Shown: piece by piece, positions 1-6,849 of the stretch
How the letters are laid out: every line of letters begins with the position of its first letter
How positions within the stretch are numbered: position 1 is the stretch's first letter
Assembly: GCA_965601425.1 (NCBI GenBank)
Contig: CBFCWF010000069.1
Span: 1-17,265 of the forward strand
Origin: Thiosocius sp965601425
GTDB lineage: Bacteria; Pseudomonadota; Gammaproteobacteria; Chromatiales; Chromatiaceae
Reading direction: 5' to 3'
DNA: 17,265 nt
The notes under the pieces: model-generated
Database searches by the model: none
Told to the model about the DNA's origin: nothing
Seen by the model: the letters and a program-made list of their open reading frames with translations, nothing else
Made by a program: the position numbers and the translations under genes

Positions 1-819
1 TTGTGTCTCGTTCGTGCAGCCGACGCGTCGCTCGCCTGAGGCGAATGGCACTTACATTGCAGCACAAGCGACAAGTTGTCCTGATGATTCCGATCATTTC
101 TTCCGGAAAACGCCGTGAATACGTCCCTGTAGGCTCGACGGCGGCGTCCATGCCGCCGACGTCTTCTCCAGAAACGACCGAAATCAGCTCAAGTAAGTGC
201 GATTGCGCCCAAGGCTGATGCTCGCCGCGGTGACGGCCGCGTTCGGGAATCTAGCCTGGCAATCTCGGTCCGCGTCGCGTTCGACCGTGTCTGATGAGTC
301 GATACGACTTCTCTGACGGGCAGCATAGGCTGCGGGGCCCTGCGCCGCCAGTCCGCACATTTCGCCAGTCTTCGGAGAGCCAGCGCGTTTCGCAGCCGCG
401 TTGTCGCCGGCTTGGTGCGAGGGTGATGGCCATCACTATGACTTGAGCGAAAGCCAAGCCATAGCGAGCGATCCCGGGTCGAAACCCGTCCGCCTGGAAC
501 CGTCGCAGCGGCGTCGACGTCCTGGGCAAAACCCGCCGTCGCGCGGATGCGGATTAGCGCTGACGTTGCTTGGTTGCGGTAGTCTTTCGCCCCACCAGCC
601 TCCACGTCCAACATCTGTTGCCGATCTTCAATGCGATGAAAGCCTCGCCGTACTCCCTGAACAATACCAACCCAACGCCGGCGATCGATGTGCCAGAGCG
701 CCTGTGGGCGGCTCTTCTGAACCGGCCCCTACCAGCCCCTATCTAAATCGCTGCATGCCTTGGTTTTTAGCGAGGCGATGGTCGGGCATCACTGCGACGG
801 TCTCATCGGAGAGGTTCGT
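1..819. other. Gene-poor left end
   Basis: No reading frame in these 819 bases looks like a known protein family on either strand. The longest frames, about 140 codons on each strand, are arginine- and proline-rich in the way that random GC-rich frames are, and they lack ribosome binding sites. A REP-like palindrome sits at 114-175. A 36-codon frame at 636-746 contains a plausible-looking peptide but has no ribosome binding site. The stretch could be a decayed gene or plain intergenic DNA. Confidence 0.5.
114..175. repeat. REP-like palindromic unit
   Basis: A seven-base stem (CGGCGGC at 139-145 and GCCGCCG at 152-158) encloses a six-base loop. It is preceded by a GTGAATACGTCCCTGTAGG-type lead sequence. 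Dispersed palindromes of this general shape (a TGAATACGTCCCTGTAGGC lead, then a GGC-rich hairpin with a TCCATG loop) are, from memory, common between genes in GC-rich gammaproteobacteria. The hairpin is seen directly; membership of a dispersed family is inferred, because no second copy was found in this window. Confidence 0.4.
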
Positions 820-1032
820 ATGATCGAGCAGGCCTTGCTGCTCTGGGTCGTCGGCGTATTGGCCGGGCGCATCGTTCTCTTCGGTTCCGGAAAGTCACAT
901 TTGCTGAAGCTGCTCGCGTTCTTGTCGGGAAACCGCGAAGTCGGCGGATCGCTTTTTCTGGACCTGTTCCTTCCAAAGTGCGCCGATAACGAAATCCCGC
1001 GCGGCAACCTCCAGCGCGTGATCGCGCGCTAA
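820..1032 (+). CDS. Possible small membrane protein, unrecognised
   Basis: This is a 70-codon frame beginning with MIEQALLLWVVGVLAGRIVLF, which could form one membrane helix. The start is chosen because GGAGAGG lies five bases before this ATG; an earlier in-frame ATG at 760 has no such site. Third codon positions are rich in G and C, as in the real genes of the window. Residues 22-26 read GSGKS, but the rest of a P-loop context is missing, so this is not called an ATPase. I do not recognise a family. It may be a real small gene, a fragment of a longer lost gene, or chance. Confidence 0.3.
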   Translation: MIEQALLLWVVGVLAGRIVLFGSGKSHLLKLLAFLSGNREVGGSLFLDLFLPKCADNEIPRGNLQRVIAR

Positions 1033-1084
1033 CGGTGGCTGAAGATCGACGATCAAAGCCGGGCGGTCTTACGCCGAGTCGACG

Positions 1085-1480
1085 TTATCTGTCCGACAGC
1101 GTTTCAACGGCTGCGATCATAAAGTCCACTGCACGTCGTACCTCATCGTCGCTCAGTGTCTGGTCGCCACCGCGCGGCGGCATGGCCCAGACGCCGTCGT
1201 CCCCGATGCCACGGACCGCGTTGTTGTAAAGGCTGTCGCGTTCCTTGGCCAGTCTTGGCTGCCAGGCTGCGTAATCAGAAATCGCCGGTGCACCGGCCAC
1301 GCCCATGAGGTGACAGTTGCGGCATACCTGCATCCAGACCGCCCGTCCCTGTTGCAGATCGACCGCCTCAAAACTCGGCACCTCGGGTTTCGACTGGTCG
1401 TCGCTGCAGCTGCTCACGGAGATAATCGCAGCGACGCATAGCAGACCCCGGAAAAGGGCGCGTTTGACAGTCAGTTGCAT
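1085..1480 (-). CDS. Class I cytochrome c (c5-like) lipoprotein
   Basis: A 131-residue periplasmic electron carrier. The N-terminus has basic residues, a hydrophobic stretch and a likely lipobox ending VSSC at Cys25, so the mature protein is probably anchored to a membrane by lipid. Haem is attached at CRNCH (residues 53-57). Met100 in AMPPRGG is the likely second axial ligand of the haem iron. The spacing and the short MPPRGG loop resemble cytochrome c5/c555-type single-haem proteins. It lies on the same strand as, and downstream of, the glutathione reductase-like gene with about 257 bases between, so co-transcription is possible but not shown. The ribosome binding site is weak (GAGAAG close to the ATG, AGGA further up). 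The physiological partner cannot be told from sequence. Confidence 0.85.
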   Translation of the reverse strand: MQLTVKRALFRGLLCVAAIISVSSCSDDQSKPEVPSFEAVDLQQGRAVWMQVCRNCHLMGVAGAPAISDYAAWQPRLAKERDSLYNNAVRGIGDDGVWAMPPRGGDQTLSDDEVRRAVDFMIAAVETLSDR

Positions 1481-1712
1481 GTCTTCTCTGTATCCTTTCT
1501 GCCTGATGGTTCGCGCAGTTTAAGGGCGATGTCTCAACAGACAAGCCGACTGATGAAGACCTGATCGGTGGTCGTCGAGCGAATTCCGCCGCGACCATCA
1601 CGGTTTTGACGCGAATTGATGGCAGCATCCGGCGAAAGATGCCGCCGAGAAACATACGAGCGATGCAACCGGCCAATACCCGTCCGTTCGATACGCATGC
1701 AACGGCGATCAT
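1368..1712 (-). CDS. Doubtful ORF after glutathione reductase
   Basis: A 114-codon frame that starts 25 bases after the reductase stop. Its only support is a strong ribosome binding site, GGAGG six bases before the ATG. The first 60 residues (MIAVACVSNGRVLAGCIARM onward) match nothing I recognise. The last 37 codons overlap the start of the cytochrome c gene in another frame, which argues against full-length coding. It may be a remnant of a gene broken by a frameshift, a short leader peptide, or noise. I found no continuation in the other frames. Confidence 0.25.
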   Translation of the reverse strand: MIAVACVSNGRVLAGCIARMFLGGIFRRMLPSIRVKTVMVAAEFARRPPIRSSSVGLSVETSPLNCANHQAERIQRRHATDCQTRPFPGSAMRRCDYLREQLQRRPVETRGAEF

Positions 1713-1737
1713 TTGGCGCCTCCTATGACACGGGTGT

Positions 1738-3147
1738 TCAGCCGGCTTCTCTCCATTCCACGCCCATGTCGATGCTGTGATGATCGATCGGCTCCGGTTC
1801 CGCCACCTTCATGGTTACCAGCTCCTCGGCACTCACGGGGTGGATCGCGATGGTGGTGTCGAAATCGGCCTTTGTCGCGCCCATCTTCACCGCCACCGCG
1901 AAACCCTGCAGCATCTCGTCGACATTGTCGCCGACCAGATGGATCCCGGTTACGCGCTGTTCCTCGCCGACGCACACCAGTTTCATCGCCGTGGTTGCGC
2001 CGTGCTTTGACAGCGCGTGACGCATCGGCGTGAAGTCTGTTTGGTAGACCGTGACCCTGCTGTGCCGCTCGCGGGCTTGCCGCTCGGTCAGTCCGACCGT
2101 GGCGACCGGTGGGTGGGCGAACACCACGCTCGGGATGTTGTCGTAATCGACCCGGCTGGTCGGGCGGTCGTCGAACAGCCGCTCGGCCAAGCGCCGCCCG
2201 GCGGCGATTGCGACCGGAGTCAGCGGTGTACGGCCGGTGATGTCGCCGATCGCGTAGATGCCACGCACACTGGTGTTCTGGTACTCGTCGGTCGGCACGA
2301 TGCCATTCGCGCGAAGTTCCACGCCAGCTTTGTCGAGGTCGAGCCCCTCCGTGTTGGGTGCGCGGCCGACCGCCCATATCACACAGTCGAAGCCATCCAG
2401 CCGTGTACCGTCGCTGGCATCCAGCGCGATCCCCAGGTGTGTCTTGGCCAGGCCAGCGACCCGAAAGCTTAGATGTAGCGCGATGCCCTGTTTGCGCATC
2501 TCATCCATCAACACATCGCCGACCATCGGGTCGAAGGTCTCGAGCACGCGCGCCTCGAGCGCGACCATGCTGACCTCAGAGCCTAACGCGCGCAGTACCC
2601 CGGCCAACTCTACGCCGATATACCCGGCGCCTATGATCGCGACGCGGCGCGGCTGCTCAGTGAGTTCAAAGAAACCGTCCGAGGTTATACCCAGTTCAGC
2701 GCCGGGCACTGGCGGCACGATGGGCCGCCCACCGGTCGCGACGACGATATGCTCGGCGGTGTACTTCTGGCCTTCGACCTCGACGGTGCGGGCATCGACG
2801 AAACGGGCCATGCCTTCGATTCGAGTCACGCCTTTATCGTTGACGTAGTTGTCCCAGTATCCATTAATCCGGCCAATGTAGTCCTCCCGACTGCTGACCA
2901 GTTTGTGCCAGTCGGTGGCGCGGCGGTTGGCCGGTATTCCGAACGCGCTGGCATCATCGACGGCGTGCGCGAGGTTAGCGGCATACCACATGATCTTTTT
3001 GGGTACGCAGCCGTTGTTGACACAGGTGCCGCCCAGCTTTCCAGCCTCGACGACGGCGACGCGCTTGCCGAATTGGGCCGCTTTCTCGGCGACCGCGAGT
3101 CCGCCGCTGCCGCCCCCGATGGCGATGAGATCAAAATGTTTCTGCAT
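1738..3147 (-). CDS. gor: Glutathione (or glutathione amide) reductase
   Basis: A 469-residue FAD-dependent disulfide reductase of the pyridine nucleotide family, which regenerates reduced glutathione or a derivative in the cytoplasm. The FAD motif GGGSGG is at 11-16. The redox disulfide is Cys42/Cys47 in GGTCVNNGCVPKK. The NAD(P)H motif GAGYIG is at 173-178, a second FAD motif (YAIGD) at 298-302, and the catalytic HPVSAEE at 436-442. The C-terminus extends about 20 residues beyond the usual end. I chose the ATG at 3147 over an in-frame start at 3204 because it begins the FAD fold and has GGAG just upstream. After the second strand of the NAD(P)H fold the loop reads VALEARVLETFD, so the two arginines that bind the NADPH 2'-phosphate in E. 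coli Gor are replaced by Leu and Glu. NADH use is therefore likely, as in the glutathione amide reductase (garA) of Chromatium gracile. It lies 72 bases after a Prx/Grx gene and probably shares its transcript. Confidence 0.92.
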   Translation of the reverse strand: MQKHFDLIAIGGGSGGLAVAEKAAQFGKRVAVVEAGKLGGTCVNNGCVPKKIMWYAANLAHAVDDASAFGIPANRRATDWHKLVSSREDYIGRINGYWDNYVNDKGVTRIEGMARFVDARTVEVEGQKYTAEHIVVATGGRPIVPPVPGAELGITSDGFFELTEQPRRVAIIGAGYIGVELAGVLRALGSEVSMVALEARVLETFDPMVGDVLMDEMRKQGIALHLSFRVAGLAKTHLGIALDASDGTRLDGFDCVIWAVGRAPNTEGLDLDKAGVELRANGIVPTDEYQNTSVRGIYAIGDITGRTPLTPVAIAAGRRLAERLFDDRPTSRVDYDNIPSVVFAHPPVATVGLTERQARERHSRVTVYQTDFTPMRHALSKHGATTAMKLVCVGEEQRVTGIHLVGDNVDEMLQGFAVAVKMGATKADFDTTIAIHPVSAEELVTMKVAEPEPIDHHSIDMGVEWREAG

Positions 3148-3219
3148 GTTGCTGCTCCATACTGCTGGGTCGCATTCAGGAGAGGCCCCCTGTATGCGAT
3201 GCACATTCGTAGGTGTCGA

Positions 3220-3972
3220 TCAGGCCGCCACTGCCTCGCGCCGGCCGAGATAGGTCTCAAGCTCGTCCGAGCCGCCGATGCATTCGCCGTTTATGAATAC
3301 CTGCGGCACCATCGACTTGCCAGCAACAGCGCGCAGCGTGACTTCACCATAGTCGCGGTTCAGGACCAGCTCATCGAAGTCGATGCCAGCGTCGTGCAGC
3401 ATGCCTTTGGCACGCACGCAGAACGGGCAGCCCTCGCGAGTGAACACGGTCACATCGAGCGGTTTGGCAGCGTCCGGGGCGAGGTACTCGAGCATGGTGT
3501 CCGCGTCCGAGACTTCGAAAGGGTCGCCCGGCACGTCCTTCTCAATGAACATCTTCTCGATCACGCCGTTGCGGACCAGCATCGAGTAGCGCCACGAGCG
3601 CTGGCCGAAGCCGAGGTCCTCTTTGTCGACCAACATGCCCATACCACGGCTGAAATCGCCGTTCCCGTCGGGCAGGAAGGTGATGTTGTCGGCCTTCTGC
3701 TCTTCTTTCCACTCGTTCATGACGAATGCGTCATTCACCGAAACGCAAACGATGTCATTGACGCCGTGACGCTTCAGCATCGGGGCGAGCTGGTTGTAAC
3801 GCGGCACATGGGTAGATGAACAGGTCGGAGTGAACGCGCCGGGCAGCGCGAATACGACGACTGTCTTGCCCTTGAACACCTCGCTGCTGGTGACGTCGAC
3901 CCATTCGTGGTCTCGGCGGGTGCGGAAGACGACGTCAGGAATGGCTTGGCCGGTAAGATCTTGCATGTTCAT
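3220..3972 (-). CDS. Peroxiredoxin-glutaredoxin fusion (Prx5/Grx)
   Basis: A 250-residue hybrid thiol peroxidase that reduces hydrogen and alkyl peroxides using glutathione or glutathione amide. Residues 1-165 are a Prx5-type peroxiredoxin with the peroxidatic motif PGAFTPTCSSTH (Cys51). Residues 173-248 are a glutaredoxin with CPFC at 182-185, the cis-proline motif MVPQVFING at 221-229 and GGSDEL at 233-238. The fused glutaredoxin passes electrons from the thiol to the peroxiredoxin. This domain order is known from Haemophilus influenzae and from garB of Chromatium gracile. The reductase that recycles the thiol follows 72 bases downstream. The first two Met codons (3972 and 3966) are both possible starts; AGGAG lies ten bases before the first and AGGA eight before the second. 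An OxyR-like operator lies about 75-110 bases upstream. Confidence 0.95.
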   Translation of the reverse strand: MNMQDLTGQAIPDVVFRTRRDHEWVDVTSSEVFKGKTVVVFALPGAFTPTCSSTHVPRYNQLAPMLKRHGVNDIVCVSVNDAFVMNEWKEEQKADNITFLPDGNGDFSRGMGMLVDKEDLGFGQRSWRYSMLVRNGVIEKMFIEKDVPGDPFEVSDADTMLEYLAPDAAKPLDVTVFTREGCPFCVRAKGMLHDAGIDFDELVLNRDYGEVTLRAVAGKSMVPQVFINGECIGGSDELETYLGRREAVAA

Positions 3973-4044
3973 AATCCTGGGACTCCTCAGGTTTCGGGAT
4001 GTTGGCTCAGCGAGGAGTTTGGGGGCATCTTGGCGATATTTGAA

Positions 4045-4081
4045 ATCGTTTGTTCCTAGCGTATCGATAGTAATTAGCTAT
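4045..4081 (-). promoter_or_regulatory. Candidate OxyR operator
   Basis: Two half-sites of the form ATAG-N7-CTAT lie in tandem with exactly seven bases between them, which is the spacing OxyR tetramers recognise. The half-site at 4067-4081 reads ATAG-N7-CTAT perfectly. The one at 4045-4059 reads ATCG-N7-CTAG, six of eight positions. The pair lies 73-109 bases upstream of the Prx/Grx start codon on the minus strand, where an OxyR activator site is expected. No oxyR gene is in the window. The match is seen directly; the regulator is inferred. Confidence 0.5.
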
Positions 4082-4190
4082 TAGGTTGCCGCTTGGCCGA
4101 CCCAAGCGGTAGGCGGCGGCGCGAGACCCGTCCTGGCACCCTGCTGCTATCGATCGGTTCGGTAAAATCAGCCGCTCGTTATGATCCACA

Positions 4191-4337
4191 ATGGCACACC
4201 TTAAGACACACCTGCCGTCACGTATCTGTGCCGCCTGTGGCCGCCCCTTTACCTGGCGCAAACGCTGGCGCAACAGTTGGAAGTTCGTTCGCTATTGCTC
4301 CGAGCGCTGTCGTCGGCGGGGCCGGACGCCGGAATGA
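4191..4337 (+). CDS. DUF2256 family microprotein
   Basis: A 48-residue protein of the DUF2256 family. It shows the family's full pattern: a first cysteine pair CAAC (Cys13, Cys16), then GRPFTWRKRW, a tryptophan at 30, and a second pair in YCSERC (Cys36, Cys40) followed by arginines. The four cysteines probably bind one zinc ion. The family is short (about 45-60 residues), so this is complete. Its biochemical role is unknown. No clear ribosome binding site precedes the ATG. It is divergent from the Prx/Grx gene and lies 233 bases before a glyoxalase-fold gene on the same strand. Confidence 0.85.
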   Translation: MAHLKTHLPSRICAACGRPFTWRKRWRNSWKFVRYCSERCRRRGRTPE

Positions 4338-4570
4338 ACCGCCGCAACCGATACAACCGTCGGCCGTCAATCCCGCCCGTCGGGCCGCCGAATCCACCCC
4401 TGTCCCCCGGTAGCGGAAGTCAGGCAGTTCACGACCGCCAAGAGACACTGGCGCTGGCTCCGCACGCGGTCTCTCTTGCACGTCAAGCCGCCCGAACTGA
4501 GCTGTCTTGTCTTCACCGGCAAATCGACTAGGATCGGCGTTAGAGCGTTTCGAAAGGTCAAAAGGCGATC

Positions 4571-4990
4571 GTGCACGCAAGAGCCATCACCCCGATTCTC
4601 AACGTGACGAACCTGGCAGAGAGCTTCCGATGGTTCGAGAAAATCGGCTGGACGAAGCAGTGGGACTGGGGCGACCCGCCCGGCTTCGGTGCCGTTGGGT
4701 CGGGCGAGTGCGAGATATTCCTGTGCGAGGGCTGCCAGGGCGGTCGCGGCAAGGGCGAAAACACGCGTACGTTCGCTCCCGGCGGTGACGAAACCTCCGA
4801 CAAGGGCGTTTGGCTGTCAATCTGGGTCGACGACGTCGATGAGGTTCACCGACAGGCTATTGCGAATGGCGCAGAGATCGTGTGTCCGCCTGAAGACATG
4901 CCATGGGGTGTCCGCGAATGCCACGTCAGGCACCCGGATGGGCACGTCTTCCGCATGAGCACATCGACGAGGCCCGAGAAAAGCCGTTGA
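4571..4990 (+). CDS. Glyoxalase/bleomycin-resistance (VOC) family protein
   Basis: A 139-residue single-module protein of the vicinal oxygen chelate superfamily. The N-terminus (ITPILNVTNLAESFRWFEKI, residues 6-25) is the usual first strand and helix with the NLxxSxxWF signature. The middle holds AVGSGECEIFLCE. The second half has VWLSIWVDDVDEVHRQAIANG followed by the closing strand ECHVRHPDGHVFRM, whose Glu is a typical metal or ligand residue. The usual first-strand metal His is absent, so a binding protein of the bleomycin-resistance type is as likely as an enzyme. The start codon is GTG with AAGG five bases upstream. No substrate can be assigned from context. Confidence 0.88.
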   Translation: MHARAITPILNVTNLAESFRWFEKIGWTKQWDWGDPPGFGAVGSGECEIFLCEGCQGGRGKGENTRTFAPGGDETSDKGVWLSIWVDDVDEVHRQAIANGAEIVCPPEDMPWGVRECHVRHPDGHVFRMSTSTRPEKSR

Positions 4991-5188
4991 TGCCGCACAG
5001 GGCCAAGCGGTTTTCGATGCGACCGGCACAGATGGGCTCGCAGGGAAAGCACTGTGCCGAATACGCCGACAATCTGAGACGGTTGTTTTGGGCTGCCCGC
5101 CAGAACCGGGCAATTGCCCGTGGAGTCGATTGCGCGACGCTGAATGCAACCCTGCGGCGTCGCCTTGAACCAAGGAAGCTGCCGGTGC

Positions 5189-5207
5189 TGAGCCCTCAAC
5201 AGGCTCA
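5189..5207. other. Small inverted repeat after DUF1269 gene
   Basis: TGAGCC and GGCTCA form a six-base stem around a seven-base loop. The hairpin begins eleven bases beyond the stop codon of the minus-strand DUF1269 gene. There is no run of U after it, so it is not a standard intrinsic terminator, but it may stabilise the transcript end. Confidence 0.25.
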
Positions 5208-5217
5208 CACGCTGGTT

Positions 5218-5730
5218 TCAATACCCAATAGCCGACAACAACCCCGCGCTCTGGCCGCCGAAGACAACCTGCGGGTGGCGACCCAGGACGATCTGCTTGA
5301 TCGCTGGGCGCTCATCGTCGGCGGTCTCGACCATCATCAAAAACGCACCTTTTTTGACGGCAGACTCGAACTCGGCAATCTCGCGGTTCGGCACTGATGC
5401 GCCAACCATGCCGGACACCCATGCACCGAAGGCCCCACCGGCTAGCGCCATCTCCACGAGTACCACGCCGCCCGCGATAAAACCTCCCGGCACAACCGCC
5501 ATCGCGAGCCCGGCGATGAGCCCCGTACCCCCTCCAAGCACTACGCCCTGCGCAATGGCCGGCTTGAAGTCGCTGGTCTCGCTGATGTCGGCGACCGGTA
5601 GCGATTGGCGCGTGGCCGGGTCACGTGCCAACACGCTTATCGCGGCTGTGGATACGCCCTCGGCCTTAAGGTCAGTAACCACGTCAGTTGCCGTCCGTTC
5701 ATCCGGTAACAGGAAATACAGCTTGCTCAT
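5218..5730 (-). CDS. DUF1269 glycine-rich membrane protein
   Basis: A 170-residue protein. Residues 1-50 form a small alpha/beta domain beginning MSKLYFLLPDERTATDVV, of the kind seen in general-stress and DUF1269 proteins. A glycine-rich hydrophobic stretch (about 58-110, QGVVLGGGTGLIAGLAMAV and GGFIAGGVVLVEMALAGGAF) is likely one or two membrane helices with glycine-zipper packing. A second soluble part (about 112-150) repeats the regulatory-domain style. The start at 5730 is fixed by GGAGGA six bases upstream; the frame runs 39 codons further up without a ribosome binding site. The function of the family is unknown. A stress-related envelope role is a guess from relatives. Confidence 0.8.
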   Translation of the reverse strand: MSKLYFLLPDERTATDVVTDLKAEGVSTAAISVLARDPATRQSLPVADISETSDFKPAIAQGVVLGGGTGLIAGLAMAVVPGGFIAGGVVLVEMALAGGAFGAWVSGMVGASVPNREIAEFESAVKKGAFLMMVETADDERPAIKQIVLGRHPQVVFGGQSAGLLSAIGY

Positions 5731-6091
5731 GCCTATCCTCCGTTTGTATCTATGCCTGTTGTTCTTTTCGCTGCGACCGGCGCTGCTATGTATCTTCGCG
5801 CCCGACGACACCGAACCGTGCCTTGAACGATAGAGCCGACGGAGCAAGAAACTACCGCTGAATCGGCAACGAATTGCTTGTCCAAAACATTGTCATTGAC
5901 GGGGGCTGACCGGCACGGGTCAGAGTTACGACATCGCGACCGTTCGGTAGCCTGAGATTTCTGGCGAAGTGCGACTCTAGGCGGCCTGCCGAGGACACTG
6001 GAAGTGACCAGTCGCCAGATCATCGGGGCGATTCAACGACCGACGCAGGCTTTCGATCGATCCTGTCTGTCTTGGCGCCGCATGGTGCGTA
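5731..6091. other. Intergenic region, no gene seen
   Basis: These 361 bases carry the ribosome binding site and presumably the promoter of the DUF1269 gene at their left end. Short frames on both strands look random. I could not pick a convincing -35/-10 pair. Confidence 0.5.
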
Positions 6092-6235
6092 TCAAACCTG
6101 ACCCCGATCTTCCGCGGTTGGATCTGTCTCGATTTGGTCAGGACGTCTGAGCGAGGCCAGTTGCACAAACTCGAACGCGAGGGCTGCGCCGAAAAAAAGC
6201 AGGCCAAGTAAGGGTTCAAAGACTGAGTATTCCAT
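6092..6235 (-). CDS. Small single-helix membrane protein (47 aa)
   Basis: A 47-residue frame. Its first half, MEYSVFEPLLGLLFFGAALA then FEFVQLASLRR, is a single hydrophobic helix ending in basic residues, which suggests N-terminus outside and C-terminus in the cytoplasm. The tail is acidic (DQIETDPTAEDRGQV). GGGGAG lies seven bases before the ATG, a strong ribosome binding site that supports real translation. I recognise no family. It lies between a DUF1269 membrane protein and another tiny membrane protein on the same strand, with 259-361 base gaps, so these are probably separate transcripts. Confidence 0.55.
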   Translation of the reverse strand: MEYSVFEPLLGLLFFGAALAFEFVQLASLRRPDQIETDPTAEDRGQV

Positions 6236-6494
6236 CAATCGGCTCCCCGGCGGTCACCCGTTGTCGGACGTCCGCCGCATTCTCGCCGTCTTGAAACACA
6301 CGATCTACGCAGCGGACGATCCTGTTCGCGGCCGCCCCGGTTCCAATGACGCTCGCGCCGTTGGCCGTTGGCTCAGCGCCAAGCCGTGATGTGAGCGCGT
6401 GTCCGCTGATCGGCGTAGCGAAAGGACACCGCGGATGGACGCGTGAAATGTCCGGTCGGCGTTGGCGCGACCGGGACTCGTCCAGTGCCAGGGG

Positions 6495-6662
6495 CTATCC
6501 TTCAGGGTATCTGCTGTCGGTGTCGACCTTGATAGCGATCGCCCAGAGCAACAGGCAAGGCAGGTAGCCGCCGACATACCACAGGTGCCCAAGCGCGTCG
6601 CCGAGCTGATCGCCGGCAATCGCCATCAGCCCACCGAGTATGAACAGTAGGATTGCAGTCAT
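6495..6662 (-). CDS. Small two-helix membrane protein (55 aa)
   Basis: A 55-residue frame with two hydrophobic segments, roughly residues 2-17 (TAILLFILGGLMAIAG) and 27-46 (LWYVGGYLPCLLLWAIAIKV), and a short polar tail. The start is set by GGAGG about six bases before the ATG at 6662; upstream codons in the frame are arginine-rich and look noncoding. No family is recognised. The pattern fits a small hypothetical membrane protein. The upstream neighbour is the DUF481 gene on the same strand, 187 bases away. Confidence 0.6.
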   Translation of the reverse strand: MTAILLFILGGLMAIAGDQLGDALGHLWYVGGYLPCLLLWAIAIKVDTDSRYPEG

Positions 6663-6849
6663 CTCTACCTCCTTCAGGGGCTTATCGGCGCTATCGGGCT
6701 GGCCTGAAGGAGATTCCACGCCGGTCTTGCCGACGGCGAAACCGGCGCGCGCTACCCGGTTCGCCCGCATGGCACAGATCAGGGCCTCTTGAACCCTGCG
6801 GTCGCGACGGCCCGCGGGCACTGTGCCGTCAACGCGCGTTGCAGCCGTC

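Noticed and set aside
189..614. A 141-codon minus-strand frame at the left end
   Set aside because: It is arginine-rich without any motif and competes with equally long frames in other phases.
636..746. A 36-codon frame (MKASPYSLNNTNPTPAIDVP onward)
   Set aside because: It looks peptide-like, but it has no ribosome binding site and no recognisable family.
886..900. GSGKS in the small frame at 820-1032 as a nucleotide-binding P-loop
   Set aside because: There is no preceding strand, no Walker B and the protein is too short.
2749..3819. A 356-codon plus-strand frame opposite the reductase and peroxidase
   Set aside because: Both minus-strand genes have full family motifs. This frame spans their gap with no known domain.
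4990..5397. Plus-strand frame starting MPHRAKRFSM after the glyoxalase-fold gene
   Set aside because: It has no ribosome binding site, and its second half is antisense to the well-supported DUF1269 gene.
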